Origin: Devosia sp.
GTDB lineage: Bacteria > Pseudomonadota > Alphaproteobacteria > Rhizobiales > Devosiaceae
Length of the DNA: 64,000 bases
Assembly: GCF_014860165.1 (NCBI RefSeq)
Contig: NZ_JACZKG010000049.1
Location: 1 to 64,000 of the forward strand
Direction of reading: 5' to 3'
In this document: piece after piece, positions 32,672-40,656 of the stretch
How the letters are laid out: every line of letters starts with the position of its first letter
Numbering within the stretch: the first letter of the stretch is position 1
Program-made: the position numbers and the translations under genes
Notes under the pieces: model-generated
Seen by the model: the letters and a program-made list of their open reading frames with translations, nothing else
Told to the model about the DNA's origin: nothing
The model's database searches: none

Positions 32672-34074
32672 CAGGCACTCTGCCGAACCGTGTTGAGACC
32701 ATCGAATAGCCAGGCCTTGCCGGCGTTGAAGTCGAAATCAGGGTTCTCCCAGGCCACCATCTTGCCGGGATTGAGAATGCCCTTGGGATCGGCCTCGCGC
32801 TTGAAGGCGAGCTGTTTCTGGTCCGTCCGCTTCATCCCACCTTCCTCGAGCGTATAGCGGTGCGGATTGAAGACATTGCAGTCATTGTCTTCGTGGATGC
32901 GGATGATTTCCTCGAGCCGCTCCTCGGTCGTGTAGCGCACCAGCGGCAGGCCGGCGAAAGTCACCTCGCCATCCTGCCGTGTCATTTCGATATGCATGGG
33001 CAACTCGTCGCCCAGAATCTCGACGATCCTTTGCACATGATTGATCGTCGGATACCGCGTCTGCAGATAAGTGATGCTCGGATCGACCTTGAGCGCCCGC
33101 AACGTCGTGTGGTTCCAGGCCAGTTCATAGACCGGCGGCAGCCGCTTGCGCTCGTCCTCGCTGGCGAGGTCCGATCGATAGCGGATGTCGCCCCCTTGGT
33201 GGCTCACGAACAGGACCAACGCCTCCACCGCGACTGGCGCCACCATGATCAGCACCACCGATTGCCCCTCCTTGAGATAGGGTTTGTGACGGTTGAAATA
33301 GGCCTCCGGAATGGGGGCGGCGCAGGGCGAGACCTCCTTGACCAGGAGCCCATCCTGCAGCGCCACCGCCTCGGCAAAGCGCGCCGCATCCATGAACTGG
33401 TCAAAGCCGACGATGACATCCACCCAGTCATGTGCCGGCGCCAGCGGCATTTCAGCTTCGACGATGATGCCATTGGTGCCATAGGCATGCGCAACCTTGA
33501 GAATATCCTCGCCCTTGAGATCCAGCTCGCGCGGCTCGGCCTCGCAGGTGACGATCTTGAGCCCAAGAATGCTTCCGAGATTGCGCAGGCCACCCCAGCG
33601 GACCGATCCGACGCCACCTGAACCGCCAGCGATGAAACCGCCCAGCGAGGCCATGCGATAGGTCGATGGGTGGAAGCGCAGTTCACCACCCACGGCCGCC
33701 TTGGTTTCGTGGTCCATGGCCTCCAGCACTGCGCCGGCCTGCGCCCGCACCCGGTCGGGCTTGATCTCGAGCACCTTGTCCATGTTCATCAGATTGAGCA
33801 TGGCACCGCCCGAAAGCGGCATGGCCTGGCCGTAGTTGCCGGTCCCGGCGCCGCGCGGCGTGATGGCCACGCCATGCTTGTAGGCGGCGCGCAGCACGGT
33901 TTTCACCTCTTCGGTCGAGCGCGGCGACACCACGACCTCCGCTGTCACGTGATCGAGCTTTTGCTTGAGCACCGGGGAATACCAGTAATGGTCGCGGCTG
34001 CGCTGCTGCACGATGCGCGGATTGTCTTCCTGCGGAATGTCACCCAGTTCGGGGCGAAAGTCGGAAATGCTCAT
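32671..34074 (-). CDS. FAD-binding oxidoreductase (GlcD/VAO-like)
   Basis: This 467-residue flavoenzyme has a PCMH-type FAD-binding domain (about 40-230: VVSPRSTEEVKTVLRAAYKH, TPRGAGTGNYGQAMPLSGGA, the LGGFIAGGSGGVGSVRWGGL loop) and a substrate domain. The final LNPGKMV segment is typical of the lactate/glycolate-oxidase-like group. No iron-sulfur domain is attached. It overlaps the deaminase gene by 4 bases, so the products probably act in sequence. The substrate is unknown; a 2-hydroxy acid or heterocycle intermediate is plausible. Confidence 0.85.
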   Translation of the reverse strand: MSISDFRPELGDIPQEDNPRIVQQRSRDHYWYSPVLKQKLDHVTAEVVVSPRSTEEVKTVLRAAYKHGVAITPRGAGTGNYGQAMPLSGGAMLNLMNMDKVLEIKPDRVRAQAGAVLEAMDHETKAAVGGELRFHPSTYRMASLGGFIAGGSGGVGSVRWGGLRNLGSILGLKIVTCEAEPRELDLKGEDILKVAHAYGTNGIIVEAEMPLAPAHDWVDVIVGFDQFMDAARFAEAVALQDGLLVKEVSPCAAPIPEAYFNRHKPYLKEGQSVVLIMVAPVAVEALVLFVSHQGGDIRYRSDLASEDERKRLPPVYELAWNHTTLRALKVDPSITYLQTRYPTINHVQRIVEILGDELPMHIEMTRQDGEVTFAGLPLVRYTTEERLEEIIRIHEDNDCNVFNPHRYTLEEGGMKRTDQKQLAFKREADPKGILNPGKMVAWENPDFDFNAGKAWLFDGLNTVRQSA

Positions 34075-35384
34075 TTGGGTCCCATAAGGTCGTCGAGTTC
34101 TCGATAGTCGGGCAGGGTCGTGTCCACGGCCTTGCCGGCGCGGATCACGGTGCGGTCTGCTTGCGGCCGGCTCATCAATTCGGTCCAGTTGCGGCCCTTC
34201 ATCACCACCAGGTCGGCGACTTCGCCGGGGCTGATTTCGGCGCCATAGGCAAATCCGGCAACGGCGGCGGGGTCGGACGACACTACCCGCACCCAGGCAA
34301 AGGCGTCACTCTGCGGATGATCGAAGTGGAGAATACGGGCGCCCTCGCGCAACACCTCGAACCCGTCGAGATCGCCATAGGCATAGAAGGGGTCGCGGGT
34401 ATTGTCCGAGGCTATGGCGACGCGAACGCCGGCGGCCTTCAATTCATTGACCAGCGTCACGCCGCGCCAGCGCGGCGTCCTGACGCCATCGGCATTGTCA
34501 CGGTCCTGCAGATACATGTTGCACATGGGAAGCGACACCACGGCAATGCCGGCCCGCGCCACCTTGTCGATCACCCGCTTGGTGGTCTCCGTGTCCTGCA
34601 CCGCCAGCGAGCAGCAATGCCCAGCGACGACCGATCCGGTAAAGCCACTCTCGATCACCGCGTCAGCCAGGCATTCGAGCGCATTGGCCTTGGGGTCCGG
34701 GCTTTCGTCGGTATGAAGATCGATATCGAGGCCCAGCTCGCCCGCCATTGCCACGAGCTTGCGCATGATAGTGGGGTTTTCCAGATGCACGGCGGTCGAG
34801 CCGCCCAGAATCCCGCCCGCCGCCTTGGCGGTCGTTGCAATGGCCCTCAAGGCCGCATCATCAAGGATGGTGTCCGGCCCCATCAGGCCCGCAGCCTGCA
34901 GCTCGATCCGCCCGGCCCAGCGCTCGCGCATGGCCGCGAACACGTCCCAGGTGATTTCATGCTGCGGCGGGGCCATGTCGAGATGGGTGCGGATGGCCGC
35001 CGTGCCATGGGCGTAGGCGCAGCGCAGCGAAAAATCCATGCGCCGCTCGACATCCGTGGCCGCCCAATTGGCCTCGCGGTCTTCCAGCACCGCCATCAGC
35101 GCGCCGATCCAGGTCCCATCCGGATTCTGTTTACGCGGCCAGATATGGCCCTTGTCGAGATGCGTGTGCAGGTCCGCGAAGGCCGGCATCACGATGTCGC
35201 CGCGCAGGTCGAGGCGCTGCGGCAGGCTTGCCGATCCGGCCGGGCCGATAGCGGCAATCTTCGCATCGGCAATGGTGATGTCTACCAGGTCCAGCGCCCC
35301 GGAGGCCGCATCGCCCATCACCGAGATGGGCACGGCGACATTGGCCAACACATAGTGTCCATCGGCGGGAATAGAGAGGGTCAC
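34071..35384 (-). CDS. Cytosine-deaminase-like metal-dependent amidohydrolase
   Basis: This is a 437-residue CodA-type amidohydrolase. The metal ligands are visible: H73 and H75 (ADLHTHLDKGH), a later HTDES, HCCSL, and the aspartate of SDNTRDPFYAYGD. That last motif with D-N-x-x-D-P-F-Y-x-Y-G is typical of cytosine deaminase and creatinine-deaminase-like enzymes. It hydrolytically removes ammonia from a ring amidine. The operon context (NMT1-type importer, FAD oxidase, creatininase and RidA next door) fits breakdown of a pyrimidine-, creatinine- or hydantoin-like compound. The start is GTG 35384. The exact substrate is not settled. Confidence 0.85.
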   Translation of the reverse strand: MTLSIPADGHYVLANVAVPISVMGDAASGALDLVDITIADAKIAAIGPAGSASLPQRLDLRGDIVMPAFADLHTHLDKGHIWPRKQNPDGTWIGALMAVLEDREANWAATDVERRMDFSLRCAYAHGTAAIRTHLDMAPPQHEITWDVFAAMRERWAGRIELQAAGLMGPDTILDDAALRAIATTAKAAGGILGGSTAVHLENPTIMRKLVAMAGELGLDIDLHTDESPDPKANALECLADAVIESGFTGSVVAGHCCSLAVQDTETTKRVIDKVARAGIAVVSLPMCNMYLQDRDNADGVRTPRWRGVTLVNELKAAGVRVAIASDNTRDPFYAYGDLDGFEVLREGARILHFDHPQSDAFAWVRVVSSDPAAVAGFAYGAEISPGEVADLVVMKGRNWTELMSRPQADRTVIRAGKAVDTTLPDYRELDDLMGPK

Positions 35385-35385
35385 G

Positions 35386-36252
35386 TCAATTCTCCCGCTT
35401 CATGGCGCTCTCGTGCCAGCGATGCAGCAGCAGCCAGGCGATGAAGGATGTGGCCGCAAAGATGGCGACGCCAGTGATCATCAGCAGGATCAGTGCCGCG
35501 TAAAGGCGCGGATAATTGAGCCGGTAACCCGATTCCAGGAGCCGGAAAGCGAGCCCTGAACCCTTGCCCGCCGACCCGGCCGCGAACTCGGCCACGACGG
35601 CGGCGATCAGCGAGAGACCGCCGCCGATCCTGAGGCCCGCCGCGAAATAGGGAAGGGAAGCGGGCAGCTTGAGATAGAGCAAGGTCTGCCAGCGATTGGC
35701 GCCATAGAGCTCGAACAGGTTCAGCAGGTTATGGTCGACGCTTTTGAGACCCGCCACCATGTTGGACAGGATCGGGAAGAAGGCGACCACGAAGGCGCAG
35801 GTCAGCAGCGCCGACTGGGTATCGGGCATGTAGATGATCAGCAGCGGCGCGATGGCAATCATCGGCGTCACCTGCAGGATGACGGCAAAGGGGAAGATGG
35901 CCAGCTCGATCCATTTGCTTTGCACCAGGATGATGGCGAGACCCACGCCCCCGATCAGCGCGATGGCCAGCGCCAGGAAGGTGATGCGCAGCGTCACCAG
36001 CAGCGACGGCGAAAGCGTGCCCCAATCAGTGTAAAGGGCCATGATGACATCGCCCGGCGCCGGCATGATGTAGCGCGGTACCTGATTGACTGTGATGTGC
36101 ATTTGCCAGAGGCCGATGGCGAGCAGCACCATGGTCACCGGAATGACCACGCGCAGCACCCGTTCGACCAGGCTGGTGCGCTGGACCGCGATGGCCACGG
36201 CGCTGTCGGTTCCGGCTTCGGCAATGTTGGCAGTCTGGATGGCGTCGGTCAT
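35386..36252 (-). CDS. ABC transporter permease, NitT/TauT type
   Basis: This is a 288-residue permease of the SsuC/TauC/ThiX kind with about six membrane helices after a cytoplasmic start. The coupling segment ELYGANRWQTLLYLKLPASL (the EAA loop) and GLRIGGGLSLIAAVVAEFAA are diagnostic. It overlaps the ATPase gene by 4 bases (ATGA). It works with the ATPase at 36249 and the binding protein at 37146. Confidence 0.86.
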   Translation of the reverse strand: MTDAIQTANIAEAGTDSAVAIAVQRTSLVERVLRVVIPVTMVLLAIGLWQMHITVNQVPRYIMPAPGDVIMALYTDWGTLSPSLLVTLRITFLALAIALIGGVGLAIILVQSKWIELAIFPFAVILQVTPMIAIAPLLIIYMPDTQSALLTCAFVVAFFPILSNMVAGLKSVDHNLLNLFELYGANRWQTLLYLKLPASLPYFAAGLRIGGGLSLIAAVVAEFAAGSAGKGSGLAFRLLESGYRLNYPRLYAALILLMITGVAIFAATSFIAWLLLHRWHESAMKREN

Positions 36253-37079
36253 TTGCCCTGCGCTCCCAGCATAATGGCTTCCTGCAAGGCGCGGGAAACC
36301 CGGTCCGTGGTGGCGCGATACTCTTCCGACGTCCGGTAATGAGCGTCGCGGACGGCGGAAGTTTCGATGGCAAGATCGGCGCAGACCTGGCCCGGCCGGG
36401 CGCGCATCACCACGATGCGGTTGGAGAGGAAGGCGCTTTCGAACACCGAATGGGTCACGAAGATCACGGTAATGCCGGTCTCGCGCCAGAGGCGCAGCAC
36501 GTCGTCATTGAGTTTCTGGCGGGTGATTTCGTCGAGCGCCGCAAAGGGTTCGTCCATCAACAGCAGGCGAGGCTTGGTGACGAGGGCACGGGCGATGGAG
36601 ACGCGCATCTTCATGCCGCCCGAGAGTTCGCGCGGATAGGATTTTTCGAAGTCGCCCAGGCCCACCGAGGCCAGTGCCTCCACAATGCGGGGGCGGGCGG
36701 CGCTTTTGCTGACGCCATTGAGCCGCAGCGGCAGATAGACGTTGTCCAGCACCGTGGCCCAGGGCAGCAGCGTCGGCTCCTGGAACACGAAGCCGACATC
36801 GCCCTCGGGCAGGCCGCGCGCATTGATGCGCGAACTGGGCCAGTCGATGCTGCCCGAGGAGGCGGCCCCCAGACCGGCAATGATGCGCAGGGCGGTGGAT
36901 TTGCCGCAGCCCGAGGGGCCTAGAAGGCTGAGGAATTCGCCACGCCGGACGTCGAGCGTCATGTCCTTGAGGGCCAGCGTGCCATTGGAGAATAGCTTGC
37001 TCACATGGCGCATCGAGACAACGGTGCGCTCCGGAGCGGTTTCGGCCCGAACGGCGGCCGGTTCGATAACGTCAGTCAA
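36249..37079 (-). CDS. ABC transporter ATP-binding protein, SsuB/TauB type
   Basis: This is a 276-residue ATPase: Walker A GPSGCGKST, Q-loop FVFQEPTLLPWATVLDN, signature ELSGGMKMRVSIARALV, Walker B LLLMDEPFAALD and switch FVTHSVFESAFLSNRIVVM. The start is TTG 37079 (ATG codons inside the conserved region are too late). A stem-loop separates it from the binding-protein gene. It belongs to the nitrate/sulfonate/hydroxypyrimidine importer group. Confidence 0.86.
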   Translation of the reverse strand: MTDVIEPAAVRAETAPERTVVSMRHVSKLFSNGTLALKDMTLDVRRGEFLSLLGPSGCGKSTALRIIAGLGAASSGSIDWPSSRINARGLPEGDVGFVFQEPTLLPWATVLDNVYLPLRLNGVSKSAARPRIVEALASVGLGDFEKSYPRELSGGMKMRVSIARALVTKPRLLLMDEPFAALDEITRQKLNDDVLRLWRETGITVIFVTHSVFESAFLSNRIVVMRARPGQVCADLAIETSAVRDAHYRTSEEYRATTDRVSRALQEAIMLGAQGK

Positions 37080-37107
37080 AATACCAAACCCGGTCTAGGG
37101 TCAAAGC

Positions 37108-37131
37108 GGCGCGGGCAGGATTGCCCGCGCC
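37108..37131 (-). terminator. Stem-loop between binding-protein and ATPase genes
   Basis: GGCGCGGGCA and TGCCCGCGCC form a perfect 10-bp stem with a 4-nt loop in the gap between the substrate-binding-protein gene and the ATPase gene. There is no U-run. It is the same placement as stem-loops in three other transport operons of this window. Confidence 0.55.
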
Positions 37132-37145
37132 GGCAGGGGAAATGG

Positions 37146-38144
37146 TTACATCAGGTCCATACCCAGGCCCTGACAGACATATTCAGTCGTATAGGCTTGG
37201 GAGATGTCGAGCCCGGCCTCGTACACGCCGACTTCGACCATCTTGTCGTAGAATTCCTGCCAGTGGGCGTCGGTCATGCAGCCAATGCCCAGGGTCTCGG
37301 CGTCGCCGGAAACCACGATGCCATATTCCTTCATCTTGGCGATGCCATAGGCGATCTGGTCGTCGGTCATTTCCGGATTGTCGGCCTTGATCAGCTCATT
37401 GGCCGCGGCATTGTCGCCGTAGAGGTAGTTGTACCAGCCGATGATCGTGGCTTCGACGAAGCGCTTGGCGATGTCGGGGTTCTCGTCGACCCAGGGCTTC
37501 ATGGCTTCGATCGTGGTCGAGTAGGGGGTGTAGCCCTGGTCGGCCAGCAGCCAGACATCGGGGGCAAAGCCCGCCTCGCGCTCGATGGCGAGCGGTTCCG
37601 AGGTCAGGTACCCCTGCTGGATTGCCATGTCGTCGGCCAGGAAGGAGGCCGGGTTGAACTGGTAGGGCTCGTATTTCTCATCCACGAAATCGGGCCATTC
37701 CGTCTTCATCCAGGTGAAATAGGAGGTGAAGCCGTCCGCGCCCAGGATGTATTTCGACGCGCCGGCCAGCTCCGGGAAGCTCGCAAACTTGCCCGGATGC
37801 GACATCAGGATTTGCGGGTCCTTCTGGAAGATCGCAGCCAGGGTGATGGTCGGGATCTGTTCCTTGACGGCGTTGATAGCGCCCGAGGCGCCGCCCATGT
37901 AGAACTGCACCTGGCCCGAGACCAGCATCGGCCGGCCCGGCGATTGCGGCCCGCCCTGCATGATGGTCACGTCGAGCCCGTATTCCGCATAGGTGCCGTC
38001 GGCGACGGCCTGATAGTAGCCGCCATGTTCGGCCTGGGCCAGCCAGTTGGTGGCAAAAGTCACCGCGTCGAGATCCTGCGCCATGGCCGGTGAAGCGGTC
38101 AAGGCCAGCGCGGCGACGAGTATGGATTTGGTTGAAATGTGCAT
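37146..38144 (-). CDS. NMT1/THI5-like ABC substrate-binding protein
   Basis: This is a 332-residue periplasmic protein with a signal peptide (MHISTKSILVAALALTASPA-MA-Q). The mature start LDAVTFATNWLAQAEHGGYY and the VDVTIMQGGPQSPGRPMLVS segment are typical of the NMT1/THI5 (hydroxypyrimidine-type) binding proteins. ATG 38144 begins the signal peptide; the open frame runs further upstream without coding character. It is the first gene of the minus-strand catabolic operon and divergent from RidA/creatininase. It is likely to bind a pyrimidine- or hydantoin-like nitrogen ring. Confidence 0.86.
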   Translation of the reverse strand: MHISTKSILVAALALTASPAMAQDLDAVTFATNWLAQAEHGGYYQAVADGTYAEYGLDVTIMQGGPQSPGRPMLVSGQVQFYMGGASGAINAVKEQIPTITLAAIFQKDPQILMSHPGKFASFPELAGASKYILGADGFTSYFTWMKTEWPDFVDEKYEPYQFNPASFLADDMAIQQGYLTSEPLAIEREAGFAPDVWLLADQGYTPYSTTIEAMKPWVDENPDIAKRFVEATIIGWYNYLYGDNAAANELIKADNPEMTDDQIAYGIAKMKEYGIVVSGDAETLGIGCMTDAHWQEFYDKMVEVGVYEAGLDISQAYTTEYVCQGLGMDLM

Positions 38145-38355
38145 TGATGCGCTCCCTGCGCCGCGCCTCTGGCGTCGCGGCATTGTGTCGGACGGCTGGG
38201 GCCGCCAAGGAGCTACCTTTCGACAAGCAGCATCGCATGTGAAGCTAAAATTTAGGCAGAAGTTAGGAATGCCTGCCATGCGTGCAAATTATGGATTGTA
38301 GGCTGGCCAAGCTGACGAGAGCGACCTAGCATGCGCACCAACGATCAAGGCCTCC

Positions 38356-38745
38356 ATGTTCACTCCCCTCAGTCCATCCAGCATCCACCCGCCCTTCGCG
38401 CCCTATAGCCACGGCGTGGTCGTTCCAGCGGGCCAGAAGCTGGTTTTCTGCTCTGGGCAGTTGGGCATTGATGCAGCAGGCACGGTCCCACCCGATTGCG
38501 CGGGCCAGGCAAAACTCTGCTTCGACAATATCGCTGCCATCCTGGCCGAGGCGGGCCTTGGTCTTTCCGACATTATTCGCATCAATGCCTATGTGACCGG
38601 GCGCGAGCACCTCGCCGCCTACATGGGCGTGCGCAATGCGCTCTTCGGTGAGCCGTTTCCGACCTCGACCTTGATGATCGTATCTGGCTTCGCCCGTCCC
38701 GAATTCGTGGTCGAGATCGAAGCCATCGCCGCCGGCCCCGCCTGA
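38356..38745 (+). CDS. RidA/YjgF-family protein
   Basis: This is a 129-residue RidA-like enamine/imine deaminase: HPPFAPYSHGVVVPAGQKLV, FCSGQLGIDAAG and the C-terminal PEFVVEIEAIA. The usual active-site arginine region (R in VxxAR-type RVEIEA) is represented by ARPEFVVEIEAIA. RidA proteins clear reactive enamines made by dehydratases or deaminases. It is co-transcribed with the creatininase and divergent from the importer operon, which fits clean-up of a nitrogen-ring breakdown intermediate. Confidence 0.85.
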   Translation: MFTPLSPSSIHPPFAPYSHGVVVPAGQKLVFCSGQLGIDAAGTVPPDCAGQAKLCFDNIAAILAEAGLGLSDIIRINAYVTGREHLAAYMGVRNALFGEPFPTSTLMIVSGFARPEFVVEIEAIAAGPA

Positions 38746-38755
38746 GGACAATGTC

Positions 38756-39547
38756 ATGAGAAAAATCTGGTGGACTGACTTCGCCGCCCGCGAATTTGAC
38801 GGCATCGATCCCAACAAGACCATCGCCATCCTGCCCATCGCAGCTGTGGAACAGCACGGACCGCACCTGCCGGTGGGCACCGACACCATCATTAACCAGT
38901 CGATGATGGAACTGCTGGTCGAGCGTGCTCCACCCGACATGGACATCCGCATCCTGCCGGTTCAGGCCATTGGCAAGTCCAACGAGCACATCTGGGCCAA
39001 GGGGACGATCACCCACAAAGCGACCAATCTCATTGCCGCATGGACCCAGATCGGCCTCGAAGTGGCTCGCGCCGGCGTCAAGAAAATCGTCTTCGTTAAT
39101 TCCCATGGCGGCAACGAGGAAATCATGGGCATCGTCGCCCGCGAGTTGCGCGTCGAGGCCGGCATGTTGGCGGTCAAGAGCGGCTGGCGCTTCGGCGCGC
39201 CCGAGGGCGTGCTGAGCGATCTAGAACGCCGCCACGGCATTCACGGCGGTGATGCTGAAACCTCGCTGATCCTGCATTTCCGCCCTGATCTGGTGGACAT
39301 GTCGCGGGCCGGGAACTTTCCCTCGATTGCGGCGCGCGACGAGCAGGAATTCAAGTATCTGCGACCTACCGGAGCCTTCGGCCACGTCTATGCCTGGATC
39401 GCCTCGGACATCAATCCGTCCGGCGCAGTCGGCGAGGCAGCCCTGGCCACAGCCGAAAAAGGGCGGCTCATTGCCGAGCGCAATGTTGCAGGCATGCTGG
39501 AGGTGCTTGCAGAGGTGGAAGGCGCGCTGCTACCGGAGCACCACTAG
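38756..39547 (+). CDS. Creatininase-family amidohydrolase
   Basis: This is a 263-residue member of the creatininase family: LPIAAVEQHGPHLPVGTDT (metal ligands E32, H34 and D43), VNSHGGNEEIM (the second histidine) and HGGDAETS. Family members include creatinine amidohydrolase, FAPy deformylase and the MftE protein. Its place beside a cytosine-deaminase-like enzyme and RidA suggests it hydrolyses a cyclic or formyl-amide intermediate in the same pathway. ATG 38756 has GAGGA upstream. The precise substrate is uncertain. Confidence 0.86.
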   Translation: MRKIWWTDFAAREFDGIDPNKTIAILPIAAVEQHGPHLPVGTDTIINQSMMELLVERAPPDMDIRILPVQAIGKSNEHIWAKGTITHKATNLIAAWTQIGLEVARAGVKKIVFVNSHGGNEEIMGIVARELRVEAGMLAVKSGWRFGAPEGVLSDLERRHGIHGGDAETSLILHFRPDLVDMSRAGNFPSIAARDEQEFKYLRPTGAFGHVYAWIASDINPSGAVGEAALATAEKGRLIAERNVAGMLEVLAEVEGALLPEHH

Positions 39548-39626
39548 CGGACCCGGCAACTTCCGCTAATTCCCGACTATCGTCAGCTATTCGTTGTCAG
39601 CGCTCCAAACCTGCCCGTCGCCAAAC

Positions 39627-39714
39627 GGCCCCGGCTCAGCCGTTGGGCGGGAGCTAAAAGAACGGCAGGTTTTGGGCCGCGGCCCGAGTAGCCGGAACGG
39701 CGACATAGGGGTCG
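39627..39714. repeat. Dispersed repeat, left-type element, copy 2
   Basis: 94% identical to 14019-14105, in the same orientation. Here it lies 66 bases upstream of the tyrosine recombinase, with a right-type element downstream of that gene at 40453-40510. Confidence 0.75.
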
Positions 39715-39779
39715 ATAGCAGCCCCGTTGAACAGCCACTTCGTTTCTCCTTCGGCCATTTCGGCCAGAGGAGAACAATC

Positions 39780-40412
39780 ATGGGTATTTCTGAGTATGAC
39801 CCCGCTGCAGCACTAAGGTCGGCATGGAATGCGGGCAAACAGGTCGGCGCCAAGCGTGCGCTGAAAGTTCGGCAGATTTGGTCGATCCGATTCTTCCTCG
39901 ATCGCGAGGGACGAATGAGAGATCGAGCGCTGTTCGACTTGGCGATCGACAGCAAGCTGCGCGGCTGTGATCTGGTGAAGATCAAGATCGGTACCCTGGT
40001 CTCCGGTCCAACCATTCGTGCCAGGTCAATGGTGATCCAGCAGAAAACCGGTCGCCCGGTTCAGTTCGAGATCACCTCTGATGCTCGGACCAGTCTGCTG
40101 GCTTGGCTTGAGCGCCGAGGCGGCACGATCGAAGACTTTGCCTTTCCAAGCCGGGCCAATCCGGCGGGGCATTTGAGCACGCGCCAATACGCGAGGCTGG
40201 TCGACGAGTGGGTAGTAGCCATTGGTCTGCGGCCAGAAGAGTACGGCACCCACTCGCTTCGGCGGACTAAAGCATCCCTCATCTACAAAGCGACGGGGAA
40301 CTTGCGGGCGGTCCAGCTGCTGCTTGGACACAGTAAGATCGAGAACACCGTTCGGTATCTCGGGGTTTACGTCGATGACGCATTGTCCTTAGCGGAAGCA
40401 ACTGAGATCTGA
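39780..40412 (+). CDS. Short tyrosine recombinase / integrase
   Basis: This 210-residue protein carries the tyrosine-recombinase catalytic set: R61 (DSKLRGCDL), K89 (QQKTGRPV), H158 and R161 (GTHSLRR), H184 (LLGHSKIENT) and Y193 (VRYLGVYV). The N-terminal core-binding arm is very short, as in a widespread multi-copy Rhizobiales integrase group. ATG 39780 follows AGGAGA at 6 nt. It lies between a left-type and a right-type repeat and may move or maintain them. It is not next to the tRNA, so it is not clearly the integrase of a tRNA island. Confidence 0.85.
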   Translation: MGISEYDPAAALRSAWNAGKQVGAKRALKVRQIWSIRFFLDREGRMRDRALFDLAIDSKLRGCDLVKIKIGTLVSGPTIRARSMVIQQKTGRPVQFEITSDARTSLLAWLERRGGTIEDFAFPSRANPAGHLSTRQYARLVDEWVVAIGLRPEEYGTHSLRRTKASLIYKATGNLRAVQLLLGHSKIENTVRYLGVYVDDALSLAEATEI

Positions 40413-40452
40413 CACGAGCCTTTGCCGACGATCAAAACGCCACGTCGGCGAA

Positions 40453-40510
40453 GCGCCCCATTTCAGTCACTCAGGCCGCCGTTTCGATTTCCTGAAACCT
40501 GCCGGTCAGA
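40453..40510. repeat. Dispersed repeat, right-type element, copy 4
   Basis: Starts GCGCCCCATTTCAGTCACTC and ends near TTTCCTGAAACCTGCCGG-type sequence, about 40 bases after the recombinase stop. It pairs with the left element at 39627-39714 around the recombinase. Confidence 0.55.
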
Positions 40511-40656
40511 CAAGGGGGATAGAGTGAGAACGACAGGCCTGGATGGAATAGCGACAATTTTCATGGCTTTTGAAACGGCATGGTGATTCCGACCCGCTAT
40601 GCGTTGGTTATCGACGAAATTGTGTTCGGCGATACCGGTCCATTCGTGAGGGATCC

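Noticed and set aside
39780-40412. The recombinase as integrase of the putative tRNA island
   Set aside because: It lies about 13 kb from the intact tRNA, belongs to a short multi-copy group and is flanked by its own repeats, so a link to the tRNA site is not supported.
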